Shown here: one piece after another, positions 34,587 through 43,310 of the stretch
How the letters are laid out: each line of letters begins with the position of its first letter
Position numbering within the stretch: the stretch's first letter is position 1
Source: JAFAHD01 sp963772515
Lineage (GTDB): Bacteria; Vulcanimicrobiota; Vulcanimicrobiia; Eremiobacterales; Eremiobacteraceae
Assembly: GCA_963772515.1 (NCBI GenBank)
Contig: CAVYXC010000004.1
Location: forward strand, 124,001 to 188,000
DNA length: 64,000 nt
Direction of reading: 5' to 3'
The notes under the pieces: model-generated
What the model saw: the letters and a program-made list of their open reading frames with translations, nothing else
The model's database searches: none
Told to the model about the DNA's origin: nothing
Position numbers and translations under genes: made by a program

Positions 34587-35168
34587 ATGTCCGATCGTCG
34601 TCTGTTCGCCGTCCGCGCGCTTGCGCTGATCGCAGGCGCAACGGCCATCATCTGGTCATCCGGCTCGCTTGCCGCTCGCGCCGTCATTCCGGCCGGTTCC
34701 TCGATCGAGGCGACCCTCAACCTTTCGCTCAACACGAAGTCCGCCTATGTCGGCCAGCCGATCTCGATGAACGTGCAGGCGCCGTATCCATCCAACGGCG
34801 GCGGTCTGCAGGGCGCGATCATCTACGGACACGTCGCGCAGGTGCAAAAGGCGGGCCAAGGCCGCAACCCCCAACTCGAGTTGGTGGTCGACCATATCAA
34901 ACCGTCGGGCTCATCCTCGCAGATCCCCATCACCGCGTACATCGACAAGATCGCGCCGAAGCAAGGGCCGAATTACCTGACGGGCGCCGGCGGCGCGCTC
35001 GTCGGCATGCTTCTCGGCAACTGGATCGGCAAGGCCATCGGCACCAACGCCGGCGGCGCCATCGGCGTGGCGGGCGGCTTTCTGCTCGCGTCCAACAACA
35101 AGAAAGACATCACGGTGGGGGCCGGCTCGCAAGTGACCGTTCATCTGACGCAGCCGCTTTCGCTGTAA
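34587..35168 (+). CDS. Exported glycine-zipper protein
   Basis: The 193-residue product starts at ATG 34587 after AAGGAAGGGG. A signal peptide lies at residues about 8-30 (ALALIAGATAIIWSSGSLAA). The middle is beta-rich. The C-terminal third is a glycine zipper (GAGGALVGMLLGNWIGKAIG; NAGGAIGVAGGFLLAS) that may insert in or pack against a membrane. It resembles small exported proteins of uncertain role. It ends before the putative nusA promoter. Confidence 0.7.
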   Translation: MSDRRLFAVRALALIAGATAIIWSSGSLAARAVIPAGSSIEATLNLSLNTKSAYVGQPISMNVQAPYPSNGGGLQGAIIYGHVAQVQKAGQGRNPQLELVVDHIKPSGSSSQIPITAYIDKIAPKQGPNYLTGAGGALVGMLLGNWIGKAIGTNAGGAIGVAGGFLLASNNKKDITVGAGSQVTVHLTQPLSL

Positions 35169-35190
35169 CGCCCCAGGGCGCCGCACGGCC

Positions 35191-35220
35191 TTGCGCCGGG
35201 ACGCTGTTTATGGTACTATA
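35191..35220 (+). promoter_or_regulatory. Candidate promoter in front of nusA
   Basis: TTGCGC (35191-35196) and TACTAT (35215-35220) have an 18-bp spacer. It would give nusA and downstream genes their own transcript, with a leader containing the 35238-35259 hairpin. Confidence 0.4.
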
Positions 35221-35237
35221 CGAGCGTATTCTCCGTG

Positions 35238-35259
35238 AGGAGTGGGACAGCCCACTCCT
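35238..35259 (+). promoter_or_regulatory. Leader hairpin in front of nusA, similar to the usual rimP/nusA operon leader
   Basis: 9-bp stem AGGAGTGGG / CCCACTCCT, loop ACAG, followed by TTCGTTT. Hairpins of the GAGTGGGC/GCCCACTC type are common before rimP-nusA operons. Here it lies before nusA, 30 bp upstream of ATG 35289, downstream of a possible promoter. It could act as an attenuator. Confidence 0.6.
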
Positions 35260-35288
35260 TTCGTTTCTCCTAAGGGTCCACAAGCTAT

Positions 35289-36647
35289 ATGGCACCACGT
35301 AAGACCGTGAAAAAGGCGGCCACCTCGGGTAACGGCACAGCCGTCGCCGCTCCCGCCCAACCGAACCAAGAACTGATCGCCGCGCTCCACGAGCTCGAGC
35401 GCGACCGCGGGCTGTCCTTTGCCGTCCTCATCGACGCGCTGGAAGCAGCCCTCGTCTCGGCGTACAAGCGCAACTTCGCGCGCGAGGCCGAAGCGCACGG
35501 CAATCCAGTCGTGATCGTCGACCGCGAGGACGGTTCGTACCGCGTGTTCGCGCGGCGCGCCGTCGTCGACGAAGTCGTCGACCCGCTCATCGAGATCAGC
35601 GCGGCCGAGGCCGGTGAGAAATTCAAGGTCGGCGACAACTTCGACATCGAGGTGACGCCCAAAGAATTCGGACGCATCGCGGCGCAGACCGCCAAGCAGG
35701 TCATCGTGCAGCGCATCCGCGAGGCGGAGCGCGATCTGGTCTTCGACGAGTACAACGACAAGATCGACCACATGATCAGCGGCACGGTGCTGCGCTACGA
35801 GCAGCGCAACATGTTCATCGATCTCGGCAAGGCCGAAGCGATCCTGCCACTGTCCGAGCAAGTGCCGCACGAATCGTTCCGCATCGGCTCGCGCGTGCGC
35901 GTGTATGTGATGGAAGCGCGCAAGACCAACAAGGGTCCGCAGATCGTCGTCTCGCGCACGCACCCCAACGTCGTGCGCCGGCTGTTCGAGACCGAGATCC
36001 CGGAAGTCGCGCAAGGTTTGGTCGAGATCAAGGACATCGCGCGCGAACCCGGTTCGCGTTCGAAAGTGTCGGTCTGGACCGACGAAGAGGACATCGACGC
36101 GGTCGGCGCGTGCCTCGGCCCGCGCAGCTCGCGCATCAACAACATCAGCGACGAACTGCACGGCGAGAAGATCGACGTCATCCAGTGGGCGGCCGACACC
36201 GCCGCGTACCTCGCCAATGCGCTGCAGCCGGCCAAGGTCATCCAGGTCCACTTGAGCGAGCGCCAGCATCTGGCCGAGGCGGTCGTGCCCGACCACCAGC
36301 TCTCGCTGGCGATCGGCAAGGAGGGGCAAAACGTACGCCTCGCCGCGCGGCTGACCGGGTGGCGCATCGACATACATAATGAAGAGCAATGGACCAAGGT
36401 GATGTCGCAGCGCGTCGAAGAGGAGAAAGAGCTCGAAGAGGTCGCCGCGATGGCCGAGGCGGCCGCGCAAGAGTCCGGCGTCGACCTGACGCCCGAGCTG
36501 CTCGCTCAAGACGAGGATCTGATCCGGCGTCTGCAAGATCTGCAGCGCGTCGAAGACGAGACCGCGGAGGCCGCGGATGGAACGGAGGCCGCGGACGTAA
36601 CGGAGGATGCCGCCGACGACGCCGAAAAGACTGGCGCAACCGAATGA
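35289..36647 (+). CDS. nusA: Transcription termination/antitermination factor NusA
   Basis: The 452-residue product starts at ATG 35289. Domain order is normal: N-terminal RNA-polymerase-binding domain (SFAVLIDALEAALVSAYKRN), S1 domain (about 155-225, including GTVLRYEQRNMFIDLGKAEA), KH1 (REPGSRSKVSVWTDEEDIDA, then GPRSSRINNISDELHGEKID) and KH2 (LSLAIGKEGQNVRLAARLTG). It ends in an acidic tail. No extra C-terminal acidic repeats as in E. coli. Starts the core nusA-infB operon. Confidence 0.95.
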   Translation: MAPRKTVKKAATSGNGTAVAAPAQPNQELIAALHELERDRGLSFAVLIDALEAALVSAYKRNFAREAEAHGNPVVIVDREDGSYRVFARRAVVDEVVDPLIEISAAEAGEKFKVGDNFDIEVTPKEFGRIAAQTAKQVIVQRIREAERDLVFDEYNDKIDHMISGTVLRYEQRNMFIDLGKAEAILPLSEQVPHESFRIGSRVRVYVMEARKTNKGPQIVVSRTHPNVVRRLFETEIPEVAQGLVEIKDIAREPGSRSKVSVWTDEEDIDAVGACLGPRSSRINNISDELHGEKIDVIQWAADTAAYLANALQPAKVIQVHLSERQHLAEAVVPDHQLSLAIGKEGQNVRLAARLTGWRIDIHNEEQWTKVMSQRVEEEKELEEVAAMAEAAAQESGVDLTPELLAQDEDLIRRLQDLQRVEDETAEAADGTEAADVTEDAADDAEKTGATE

Positions 36648-36912
36648 TGGCGAGATTTCCAAACGCGAACCGATCCGGCAATGCGTTGGATGCCGCACGC
36701 GCGCGGACAAGCACACGCTGCTGCGCTTCGTGCGCGGGCAGGACGGGCAGTGGCAGCCCGATCCGGCCGCGCGGCGAGAGGGCAGGGGCGCCTATCTGTG
36801 CTCGGTGCAATGCGTCGAGCGCGTGAAGAAGAACAAACGATACAAAGGCATAGCTACAGTGCCCGCAGATGTAGTAGCGCGTTCGTTTGAACGCGCACAC
36901 GAAAGGAAATAG
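36607..36912 (+). CDS. ylxR: YlxR family RNA-binding protein
   Basis: The 101-residue product starts at ATG 36607, inside the end of nusA (41-bp overlap). The first family residue block is RQCVGCRTRADKHTLLRFVR followed by GRGAYLC and CVERVKK, the DUF448/YlxR signature. A hairpin repeat of family B lies in the last codons and is translated as VVARSFERAH. It is the usual nusA-infB intergenic gene and probably regulates or binds RNA. Confidence 0.88.
   Translation: MPPTTPKRLAQPNDGEISKREPIRQCVGCRTRADKHTLLRFVRGQDGQWQPDPAARREGRGAYLCSVQCVERVKKNKRYKGIATVPADVVARSFERAHERK
36877..36896 (+). repeat. Hairpin repeat, family B, inside the 3' end of ylxR
   Basis: Stem GCGCGTTC (36877-36884) / GAACGCGC (36889-36896), loop GTTT; left flank GTAGTA, right flank ACAC. 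It is in frame with ylxR. Confidence 0.8.
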
Positions 36913-36936
36913 ATAGGCCGCACCGCGGCCGAACGC

Positions 36937-39513
36937 ATGGCTGGAGTCCGAGTACACGAGCTCGCAAAAGAGCTGAATCTTTCAAGTCAGGAGACGATCG
37001 CGCTTCTGGGCAAGGTCGGCATTGCCGCCTCGACCCACATGAGCCTGATCGACGAGCACCGCGCGCGCATCGTCAAGGGCGTGCTCACCGGCAACCTCGC
37101 CGAAGAGGCGAAGCGCGTCAAGACTGCGCCCAAGAAAGCTGCGCCTGCCGCCACCGGCAACGGCGCCGCTGCTGCACAGGCGGCCGCGCCTGCCGCCGCG
37201 GCGCAGGCCGCAGCCGCAAGCGCGCCGGAAGTCGAAGCTCCGGCAAAACCGGTCACCCCGGTCATCGCCGAAGAGCCGATCGCGCGCCTTCGCGTGGTGC
37301 CCGCGCCTCAGAAGGCGCCGCGCCCCGCGCCACGGCCACCCGCGCAGCCCAAGGTTGTGCCGGCCGCGTCCGCAGATCCAACCGCACCCATTCCCACCAC
37401 TCGACCGGCCATCGCCGCAAGTACGGTGGCACCGCCGCGCCCGCAGCAGTTCCGCCCCGGCGTCGGCGCACCGATGCGTCCTGGCGCGCCCGGCATGGGC
37501 CGTGGCCCCATGGGTCCGCGCCCCGGCTTCATCAATAGACCCGGCCAGGGGGGCCGGCCCGCCGGCCCGCCAGGCCGTGGCGCGGTCGCACCCGGCCCGA
37601 TGCCGAGCGCGCCGCCCAGCGGCGGTCGCAAGAAATCGCGCGAGGAGCTCGAGCGCGATCGCAAAGAGCGCGAGCGCGAATCGCTCCTCAAGAAGCAGCA
37701 GCCTCGGTCGCGCGCCGCGCAAGTCGGCACGGCCGTCACCGAGCCCGAAATCCTCAAGGATCTGGCGATTCCCGATCTCATCACGGTCCAGCAGCTGGCT
37801 GCGGCCATGGAGACGCCCGCCGGTCAGGTGATCGCGCAGCTCATCCGCATGGGCACGATGGCGACCATCAATCAGCACATCACGCCTGACGTCGCCGCAC
37901 AAGTCGCGCGCCGCTTCGGCTTCAACACGATCGTCAAAGAGGTCGGCGAAGAAGCCGCTCCCGAGATCGTCGTCGAGGCCGATCCGCCGGGTTCGCTCAC
38001 CACGCGTCCGCCGGTCGTCACCGTGCTCGGTCACGTCGACCACGGCAAGACATCGCTGCTCGACGCCATCCGTTCCACCAAAGTGGCGGCAGGCGAGGCG
38101 GGCGGCATCACGCAGCGCATCGGCGCGTACACGGTCGAGACCGGCGACCGCAAGGTCACGTTCATCGACACGCCCGGCCACGAAGCATTCACCGAGATGC
38201 GCGCGCGCGGCGCCAAGGTCACCGACGTCGCGATCCTCGTAGTCGCGGCCGACGACGGCGTCATGCCGCAGACCATCGAAGCGATGAACCACGCCAAAGC
38301 GGCTGGCGTGCCGATCGTCGTCGCCATCAATAAGATGGATCGGCCCGACGCCAATCCCGATCGCGTCAAGCAGCAGCTCTCGGAGCTGGGGCTCGCGCCC
38401 GAAGAATATGGCGGCCAGACGCAATTCATCCCTGTCTCGGCCAAGCAGAAGACCGGCATCGACGAGCTGCTCGAGATGGTGCTGCTCAACGCAGACCTGC
38501 TCGACCTCAAAGCGAACAAGAGCCGTCGCGCGCAAGGCGTGATCATCGAAGCGCGCCTCGACCGCAACCGCGGTCCGGTCGCGACGGTGCTCGTCAAGAA
38601 CGGCACGCTGCGCGTCGGCGACATCGTCGTCGTCGGCTCCACCTGGGGCCGCGTCCGCGCGCTCTTCGACGACAAGCTCGAGCCGATCAAGCGCGCAGGC
38701 CCGGCGATCGCGGCCGAGATCATGGGTCTGTCCGACGTCCCCGCAGCCGGCGACGTCATGGAAGTCGTCTCCGACGAACGCGACGCGCGCGAACTCGCGG
38801 CCAAGCGCACGCAGCGCAAGCGCGAGCAGCGCATGGCCACCGCCAAGCGCACCGTCACGCTCGACGGCTTCTTGGCGCAGGCCAAAGAGGGCGGCATCAA
38901 AGAGCTCAACCTCATCATCAAGGCGGACGCACAAGGTTCGGTCGAGGCGCTCAAGTCGCAACTCGACGGGCTGGCCAACGACGAAGTGCGCACGCGCGTC
39001 ATCCACACCGGCGTGGGCGGCATCAACGAGTCGGACGTCATGCTGGCGAGCGCGTCGAACGCGATCATCATCGGCTTCAACATCCGGCCGGACGCGACGA
39101 TCGCGCGCAAGGCCGAACAAGAAGGCGTCGACATCCGCCTGTACGAGGTCATCTACAACGCGATCGACGACGTCAAGGCGGCCATCGCCGGCATGCTCAA
39201 GCCGCAGACGCGCGAGGTCGTGCTCGGCCAGGTCGAAGTGCGCAAGCTCTTCAAAGTGTCCAAGGTCGGCACGATCGCGGGTGCGTACGTCAAGTCGGGC
39301 AAGATCACGCGCGACTCGGGCGTGCGCGTGCTGCGCGACAGTGTCGTAGTGTACGAGGGCAAACTCGCCTCGCTCAAGCGCTTCAAGGACGACGTCCGTG
39401 AGGTCGCCGAGGGCTACGAGTGCGGTTTGTCGATCGAGAACTACAACGACATCAAAGAGGGCGACGTCATCGAGGCGTTCACGACCGAACAGGTTGCGGC
39501 CGCAACGGCGTAA
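36937..39513 (+). CDS. infB: Translation initiation factor IF-2
   Basis: The 858-residue product starts at ATG 36937 (MAGVRVHELAKELNLSSQE), an IF2 N-terminal domain. A long Ala/Pro/Arg-rich linker follows, then a second N-domain (DLITVQQLAAAM) and the G domain with GHVDHGKT at residues 365-372, DTPGHEAF, NKMD and SAKQKTGID. Domains II-IV follow. It delivers initiator tRNA to the 30S subunit. Its stop overlaps the next gene (TAATG). Confidence 0.97.
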   Translation: MAGVRVHELAKELNLSSQETIALLGKVGIAASTHMSLIDEHRARIVKGVLTGNLAEEAKRVKTAPKKAAPAATGNGAAAAQAAAPAAAAQAAAASAPEVEAPAKPVTPVIAEEPIARLRVVPAPQKAPRPAPRPPAQPKVVPAASADPTAPIPTTRPAIAASTVAPPRPQQFRPGVGAPMRPGAPGMGRGPMGPRPGFINRPGQGGRPAGPPGRGAVAPGPMPSAPPSGGRKKSREELERDRKERERESLLKKQQPRSRAAQVGTAVTEPEILKDLAIPDLITVQQLAAAMETPAGQVIAQLIRMGTMATINQHITPDVAAQVARRFGFNTIVKEVGEEAAPEIVVEADPPGSLTTRPPVVTVLGHVDHGKTSLLDAIRSTKVAAGEAGGITQRIGAYTVETGDRKVTFIDTPGHEAFTEMRARGAKVTDVAILVVAADDGVMPQTIEAMNHAKAAGVPIVVAINKMDRPDANPDRVKQQLSELGLAPEEYGGQTQFIPVSAKQKTGIDELLEMVLLNADLLDLKANKSRRAQGVIIEARLDRNRGPVATVLVKNGTLRVGDIVVVGSTWGRVRALFDDKLEPIKRAGPAIAAEIMGLSDVPAAGDVMEVVSDERDARELAAKRTQRKREQRMATAKRTVTLDGFLAQAKEGGIKELNLIIKADAQGSVEALKSQLDGLANDEVRTRVIHTGVGGINESDVMLASASNAIIIGFNIRPDATIARKAEQEGVDIRLYEVIYNAIDDVKAAIAGMLKPQTREVVLGQVEVRKLFKVSKVGTIAGAYVKSGKITRDSGVRVLRDSVVVYEGKLASLKRFKDDVREVAEGYECGLSIENYNDIKEGDVIEAFTTEQVAAATA

Positions 39514-40055
39514 TGGACAACGACGTCGTCGAGCAAGCGCACGAGATCTATTTCAACGTCATCGTCGCCCACGGAGATGCAGACGACCCATGGTCGCCCG
39601 AGCAGCGCGCCGAGCTGCGCCGCGCCCTGCAGCTGCTGGAGCCGTTCGAAGAATCGGGGGAGCTGGGGCCTGACGGCGTGCAGCTGATGGCATCGCTGTG
39701 CCTCGAGCTGGGCAACGATGAGCGCGAAGAGCACTTGCTGCGCCAAGGTCTCGAACGCTATGCGAGTGCCGCGGGGCTGCACGGCGACTTGGGCGCTGCC
39801 CTGGCCAATCTCGAGCGCTGGCCGTCCGCTGTCGCGCACCTTGCGGCCGCCGTCGTGCTCGGCGTGGACGAACCGGACGAGCAATGGGCGGCAGCCTGCT
39901 CGCAGCTGATCGACACGTTGATCGAGTGCGGCGACCACGAGCGGGCGGAGGCGATCCGCGTGTGGGCGCTGGCGTCGGCGCAGGATGATAAGGGCCGCGC
40001 GTGGCTCGAGGACGACGACGAAGACTCCGACGACGACGCCCCTCCAGCCGAATAA
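39513..40055 (+). CDS. TPR-like acidic protein
   Basis: The 180-residue product starts at ATG 39513, overlapping the infB stop. The repeats EEHLLRQGLERYASAAGLHG and DLGAALANLERWPSAVAHLA, with AAACSQLIDTLIECGDHERA, are TPR-like helical pairs. The tail is strongly acidic (DDDEDSDDD). No signal peptide. It is translated with infB, so it may serve ribosome or factor function, but no family is recognised. Confidence 0.7.
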   Translation: MDNDVVEQAHEIYFNVIVAHGDADDPWSPEQRAELRRALQLLEPFEESGELGPDGVQLMASLCLELGNDEREEHLLRQGLERYASAAGLHGDLGAALANLERWPSAVAHLAAAVVLGVDEPDEQWAAACSQLIDTLIECGDHERAEAIRVWALASAQDDKGRAWLEDDDEDSDDDAPPAE

Positions 40056-40061
40056 AATGTA

Positions 40062-40084
40062 GCGGTCGAATTTCATTCGACCGC
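40062..40084 (+). repeat. Dispersed hairpin repeat, family A, variant with 3-nt loop
   Basis: 10-bp stem GCGGTCGAAT / ATTCGACCGC with loop TTC; left flank TGTA. It lies between the TPR-like gene and rbfA within the translation operon. Confidence 0.9.
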
Positions 40085-40120
40085 ACTAGACGACCGAACA
40101 GACGTGTGGGATAAGGTACC

Positions 40121-40501
40121 GTGAGCGAACCAAGAAACAAGCGCCTTGAACGGATCGAGCACGAGATCGTGCGCGAGGTCAGTGAATTGCTGCACAAAGA
40201 GCTCAAGGATCCGCGCGTCGGTTTTGTCACCATCACCGGCGCGAAGATCAGCCCCGATCTGAGCAGCGCGCGCGTGTACGCAAGCCCGATGGGCGACAAG
40301 CGCTCCACCAGCCAGACGATGCGTGGGCTCGCTTCGGCGGCCGGCTTCTTGAGCGTCGAGCTCGGCAAGCGCCTTGGCATGCGCCGCACGCCCACCATAC
40401 ATTTCGAGCGCGACGACTCGATCGAGCGCGGCGTGAAGCTCACCAACATCATCGACGAGGTACAGCGTGCCGATGAAGCTCGAGCCAAACACACGGAGTG
40501 A
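40121..40501 (+). CDS. rbfA: Ribosome-binding factor A
   Basis: The 126-residue product starts at GTG 40121. The KH-like RbfA pattern is present: RLERIEHEIVREVSELLHKE, LKDPRVGFVTITGAKISPDL, SSARVYAS and a C-terminal RTPTIHFERDDSIERGVKLT. It helps 16S rRNA maturation in the cold. Its 3' end overlaps the next gene. Confidence 0.93.
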   Translation: MSEPRNKRLERIEHEIVREVSELLHKELKDPRVGFVTITGAKISPDLSSARVYASPMGDKRSTSQTMRGLASAAGFLSVELGKRLGMRRTPTIHFERDDSIERGVKLTNIIDEVQRADEARAKHTE

Positions 40502-41480
40502 CGGCCGCGCCGCCGGCGCGGGCGATATCGTCGAGACCCTCGACGCGCTGCGGTCGCATCGCCAGTTCGTCATGTGCGCCCACGAAAACCCCGATTGCGA
40601 CGTGCTGGCAAGCGGCTTCGCGCTCGGCATCGCGCTCAAGCGGTTGGGCAAAGACGTCAAGTATTTTCTGGATGACGACGTTCCGCGCAACCTGACGTTC
40701 CTGCCCGAATCCGGCCTCACCCAGCGCACCTTCGACGGCGTCGCCGACGACGCGATCTTCATTTTTTTCGATATGAGCGACCAAGCCCGCGCGGGGAAGG
40801 CGCTAGCCTGGGTGCCGGCCGATCGCATCGTCAACGTCGATCATCACCTCTCCAACACGCGCTTCGGCCGCTGGAACTACGTGCGCGAGCACGAAGCCGC
40901 GACCGGCGTGCTCGTGCTGCAGCTCATCGTCGGCTTGGGCGTCGAGGTCACGAGCGACATCGCCGGATGTCTGTTGTCGGCGGTCCTGTCGGACACGGGC
41001 TGTTTCATGTACTCCAACGCCACGCCGCGCACGCTGCGCGTCGGCGCAGCGCTGATCGAGGCGGGGGCCGACAAAGACAAGATCACCGAGCAGCTGTACC
41101 AGATGCGCAGCTTCGCGGCGCAAAAGATCCTCGGCCGCACGCTCGACGCGGCCGTGCTTACGGATGACGGCATCTGCTACTCCGTGGTCACGCAAGCCAT
41201 GCTCGCGGACATCGGCGCCGACAACGAGGATCTCGAAGAAGTGGTCGGCGCGCTGCGCGCCGTGGACCGGTGCCAGGTCGCGGCGTTGCTCAAAGAGCAG
41301 GCAGACAAGACATATCGTCTGAGCCTGCGCTCGCGCGGCCGCGTTAACGTCATGGCCGTCGCCAAGAACCTCGGCGGTGGTGGACACTTCCGCGCCGCCG
41401 GAGCGCCGTTGGCCGGACCGGCCGATGCCGCACTGGCGCGCGTGCTCGAAGCGATCCGCGCCGAGATGGCGGTGCGCTGA
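40467..41480 (+). CDS. DHH family phosphoesterase, NrnA-like
   Basis: The start is GTG 40467 with GAGG 6 nt upstream (ATG 40473 is an alternative); 337 residues. DHH-family motifs are in order: HENPDCDVLASGFALG, FDMSD, VDHHLSN, SAVLSDTGCFMYSN and, in the DHHA1 part, GGGGHFRAAGAPL. NrnA-like enzymes degrade oligoribonucleotides and 3',5'-pAp. It is located between rbfA and truB, as in many bacteria. Confidence 0.93.
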   Translation: MPMKLEPNTRSDGRAAGAGDIVETLDALRSHRQFVMCAHENPDCDVLASGFALGIALKRLGKDVKYFLDDDVPRNLTFLPESGLTQRTFDGVADDAIFIFFDMSDQARAGKALAWVPADRIVNVDHHLSNTRFGRWNYVREHEAATGVLVLQLIVGLGVEVTSDIAGCLLSAVLSDTGCFMYSNATPRTLRVGAALIEAGADKDKITEQLYQMRSFAAQKILGRTLDAAVLTDDGICYSVVTQAMLADIGADNEDLEEVVGALRAVDRCQVAALLKEQADKTYRLSLRSRGRVNVMAVAKNLGGGGHFRAAGAPLAGPADAALARVLEAIRAEMAVR

Positions 41481-41481
41481 C

Positions 41482-42366
41482 CTGAAGGCCGAGGCTGCCT
41501 TCGGGTTCGTCAACGCGCTCAAGCCGCCCGGAATCACTTCGACGTCGTTCGGTGGCTGGGTCAAGCGCATCTACGGCGGTGCTCCGGTCGGCCATTGGGG
41601 CACCCTCGACCCCGCGGCGAGCGGCGTCCTCGTCCTAGCGATCGGCCACGCGACCCGCCTTTTGCCTTTAGTGACGCCCTCGGACAAACGCTACGCGTTC
41701 GAACTCCGCCTCGGCACATCCACCGACACTGCCGACGCCACCGGCCAAATCCTCGAGACGGCAGCCGTGCCCGATGATTGGACGCAGCGCCTGCCCGCGA
41801 TCGCCGCGCAACTGTCCGGACCGCTCGAGCAAATCCCGCCGATGTTTTCCGCGGTCAAAGTCGCCGGCCGCCCCTTATACGTAAGCGCGCGTCGCGGCCA
41901 GCAGATCGCGCGTGCCGCTCGTCCGACACGCGTGCTTTCGTTGCGCGTCGTCGCGACCACGCAGCGTTCCGCTCGCATGGTCATCGAATGCGAAGCCGGT
42001 CTGTACGTGCGCTCGCTCTGCGAAGAGATCGGCACGCGGCTCGGCACGCTCGCGCACATGGGAGGTCTGGTGCGCACGGCGGCGGGCCCGTTTTCCATCG
42101 ACACCGCATCGCTGCCCACCGACATCGCCGAGCGTCCGCAGGCTTGCCTCCTCGATCCGCGCAGCGTGCTGGCATTGCGCACGGTCGAGCTCGACGCACC
42201 GCGCGCCCTGCGCTTCATGAACGGCAACGCCGTCGCGCAGGAAAGCGACCCGGCTGCCGAGCGCGACGCGCAGACCACCGTCCTCGTGCTTCACGGGAAT
42301 CGCTGCATCGGAGTGGGAAGCCTCGCTGTCGGCGGCGAGCTTTCGCCCCGTCGCGTTTTCGATTGA
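41482..42366 (+). CDS. truB: tRNA pseudouridine(55) synthase TruB, start uncertain (CTG proposed)
   Basis: Conserved sequence begins GFVNALKPPGITSTSFGGWV. The catalytic block VGHWGTLDPAASGVLVLAIG (with the Asp of GTLDP), PPMFSAVKVAGRPLY and ERPQACLLDPRSVL follow. The only nearby start candidate is CTG 41482, one base after the stop of the DHH gene, giving 294 residues. The next upstream ATG in frame is 41425, which would overlap the DHH gene by 56 bp. It makes pseudouridine 55 in tRNA. Confidence 0.92.
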   Translation: MKAEAAFGFVNALKPPGITSTSFGGWVKRIYGGAPVGHWGTLDPAASGVLVLAIGHATRLLPLVTPSDKRYAFELRLGTSTDTADATGQILETAAVPDDWTQRLPAIAAQLSGPLEQIPPMFSAVKVAGRPLYVSARRGQQIARAARPTRVLSLRVVATTQRSARMVIECEAGLYVRSLCEEIGTRLGTLAHMGGLVRTAAGPFSIDTASLPTDIAERPQACLLDPRSVLALRTVELDAPRALRFMNGNAVAQESDPAAERDAQTTVLVLHGNRCIGVGSLAVGGELSPRRVFD

Positions 42367-42382
42367 AAGGACCACTCTGATC

Positions 42383-42811
42383 GTGCGCTCACTTCTCACA
42401 GGGCTCATCGCGGCTGTCATCTTCGTGGCGAGTGCGCTGCCCGGCGGCGCCACGCCAACGCCTCCGCAGACGGTGGCCAACGGCATCCTGCCGGTAGGTC
42501 AAACCTTGCACTATTACTGCCACTGGACCAAACAGTTCGGCGGCGGCCTGGCCTGGACCGGCGATCTCAAGTTCACCGTCAACGCCGAAGGCATCATCAA
42601 CGGCACCTATCGCAGTAACTCGGTCAGGCCCGACCCGTTCTACGGCAAGATCATCACCGTCACCGGCGGCGTCACCGGCACGAACATCCGTCTGAGCTTC
42701 GGCATCGCGCCGAGTCTGACGGTGCGCGGTACGGTCGCGAACAACGCCATCACGGGTTCGACCCAGTATAACGGCGCCACCATCCTGTTCGTGGCCAATC
42801 CGACTCACTGA
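42383..42811 (+). CDS. Small secreted protein, paralogue 1 of three around ribF
   Basis: The 142-residue product starts at GTG 42383 after GAAAGGA. A signal peptide covers residues about 5-24. The mature part carries the shared motif WTGDLKFTVNAEGIINGTYR then SNSVRPDPFYGKIITVTGGV and NIRLSFGI. It is closely related to the next gene and more distantly to 44262-44693. Probably a periplasmic or surface beta-sandwich protein; unknown function. It separates truB from ribF. Confidence 0.75.
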   Translation: MRSLLTGLIAAVIFVASALPGGATPTPPQTVANGILPVGQTLHYYCHWTKQFGGGLAWTGDLKFTVNAEGIINGTYRSNSVRPDPFYGKIITVTGGVTGTNIRLSFGIAPSLTVRGTVANNAITGSTQYNGATILFVANPTH

Positions 42812-42853
42812 CCCGTAACGTTTTCAGTCGCCGCAGAGAGGATACACCACGCC

Positions 42854-43282
42854 ATGCGTCCTTCAATCGTTGGTCTTATCGTTCTCGCTGTTTGCCTGTC
42901 GACAGCATCCGCTCTTCAAGCAGCGCAAACCGTGCAGCCGTCGACTCCGCCAACTGCCATACCCATCGGCACGCCGCTCAAATTCCATTGCCAATGGACC
43001 AAGCGCTTTAGCCAAGGCATTCCGTGGACCGGGGACCTGACGATCAAAGACAATGCCGAAGGCATCATCAACGGCACGTATCGCAGCACATCGCTCAAAC
43101 CCGACCCGTTCTACGGCAAGATCGTCACGGTCACGGGTGCGGTCAACGGCACTAACATCCGGCTGAGCTTTGGGATCGTGCCGAGCTTGACCGTCCTTGG
43201 TCAATTGGTCAAGGGCGGGATCACGGGGACCACTCCCTACAACGGCGGCACGCTCGAGTTTGCGGCCGCGTTGGCGCACTAA
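42854..43282 (+). CDS. Small secreted protein, paralogue 2
   Basis: The 142-residue product starts at ATG 42854 and has a signal peptide to about residue 24. It shares with its upstream copy HCQWTKRFSQGIPWTGDLTI, NAEGIINGTYRSTSLKPDPF, YGKIVTVTG and NIRLSFGIVPSLTV. The two genes are 42 bp apart. The function is unknown. Confidence 0.75.
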   Translation: MRPSIVGLIVLAVCLSTASALQAAQTVQPSTPPTAIPIGTPLKFHCQWTKRFSQGIPWTGDLTIKDNAEGIINGTYRSTSLKPDPFYGKIVTVTGAVNGTNIRLSFGIVPSLTVLGQLVKGGITGTTPYNGGTLEFAAALAH

Positions 43283-43310
43283 GAGCGCCAGGGGGCCGAG
43301 CGCCGGGCGC

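Noticed and set aside
36982..39120. A 712-codon open frame on the minus strand opposite infB
   Set aside because: It mirrors the infB coding frame in high-GC DNA, has no domain pattern, and infB is certain on the other strand.
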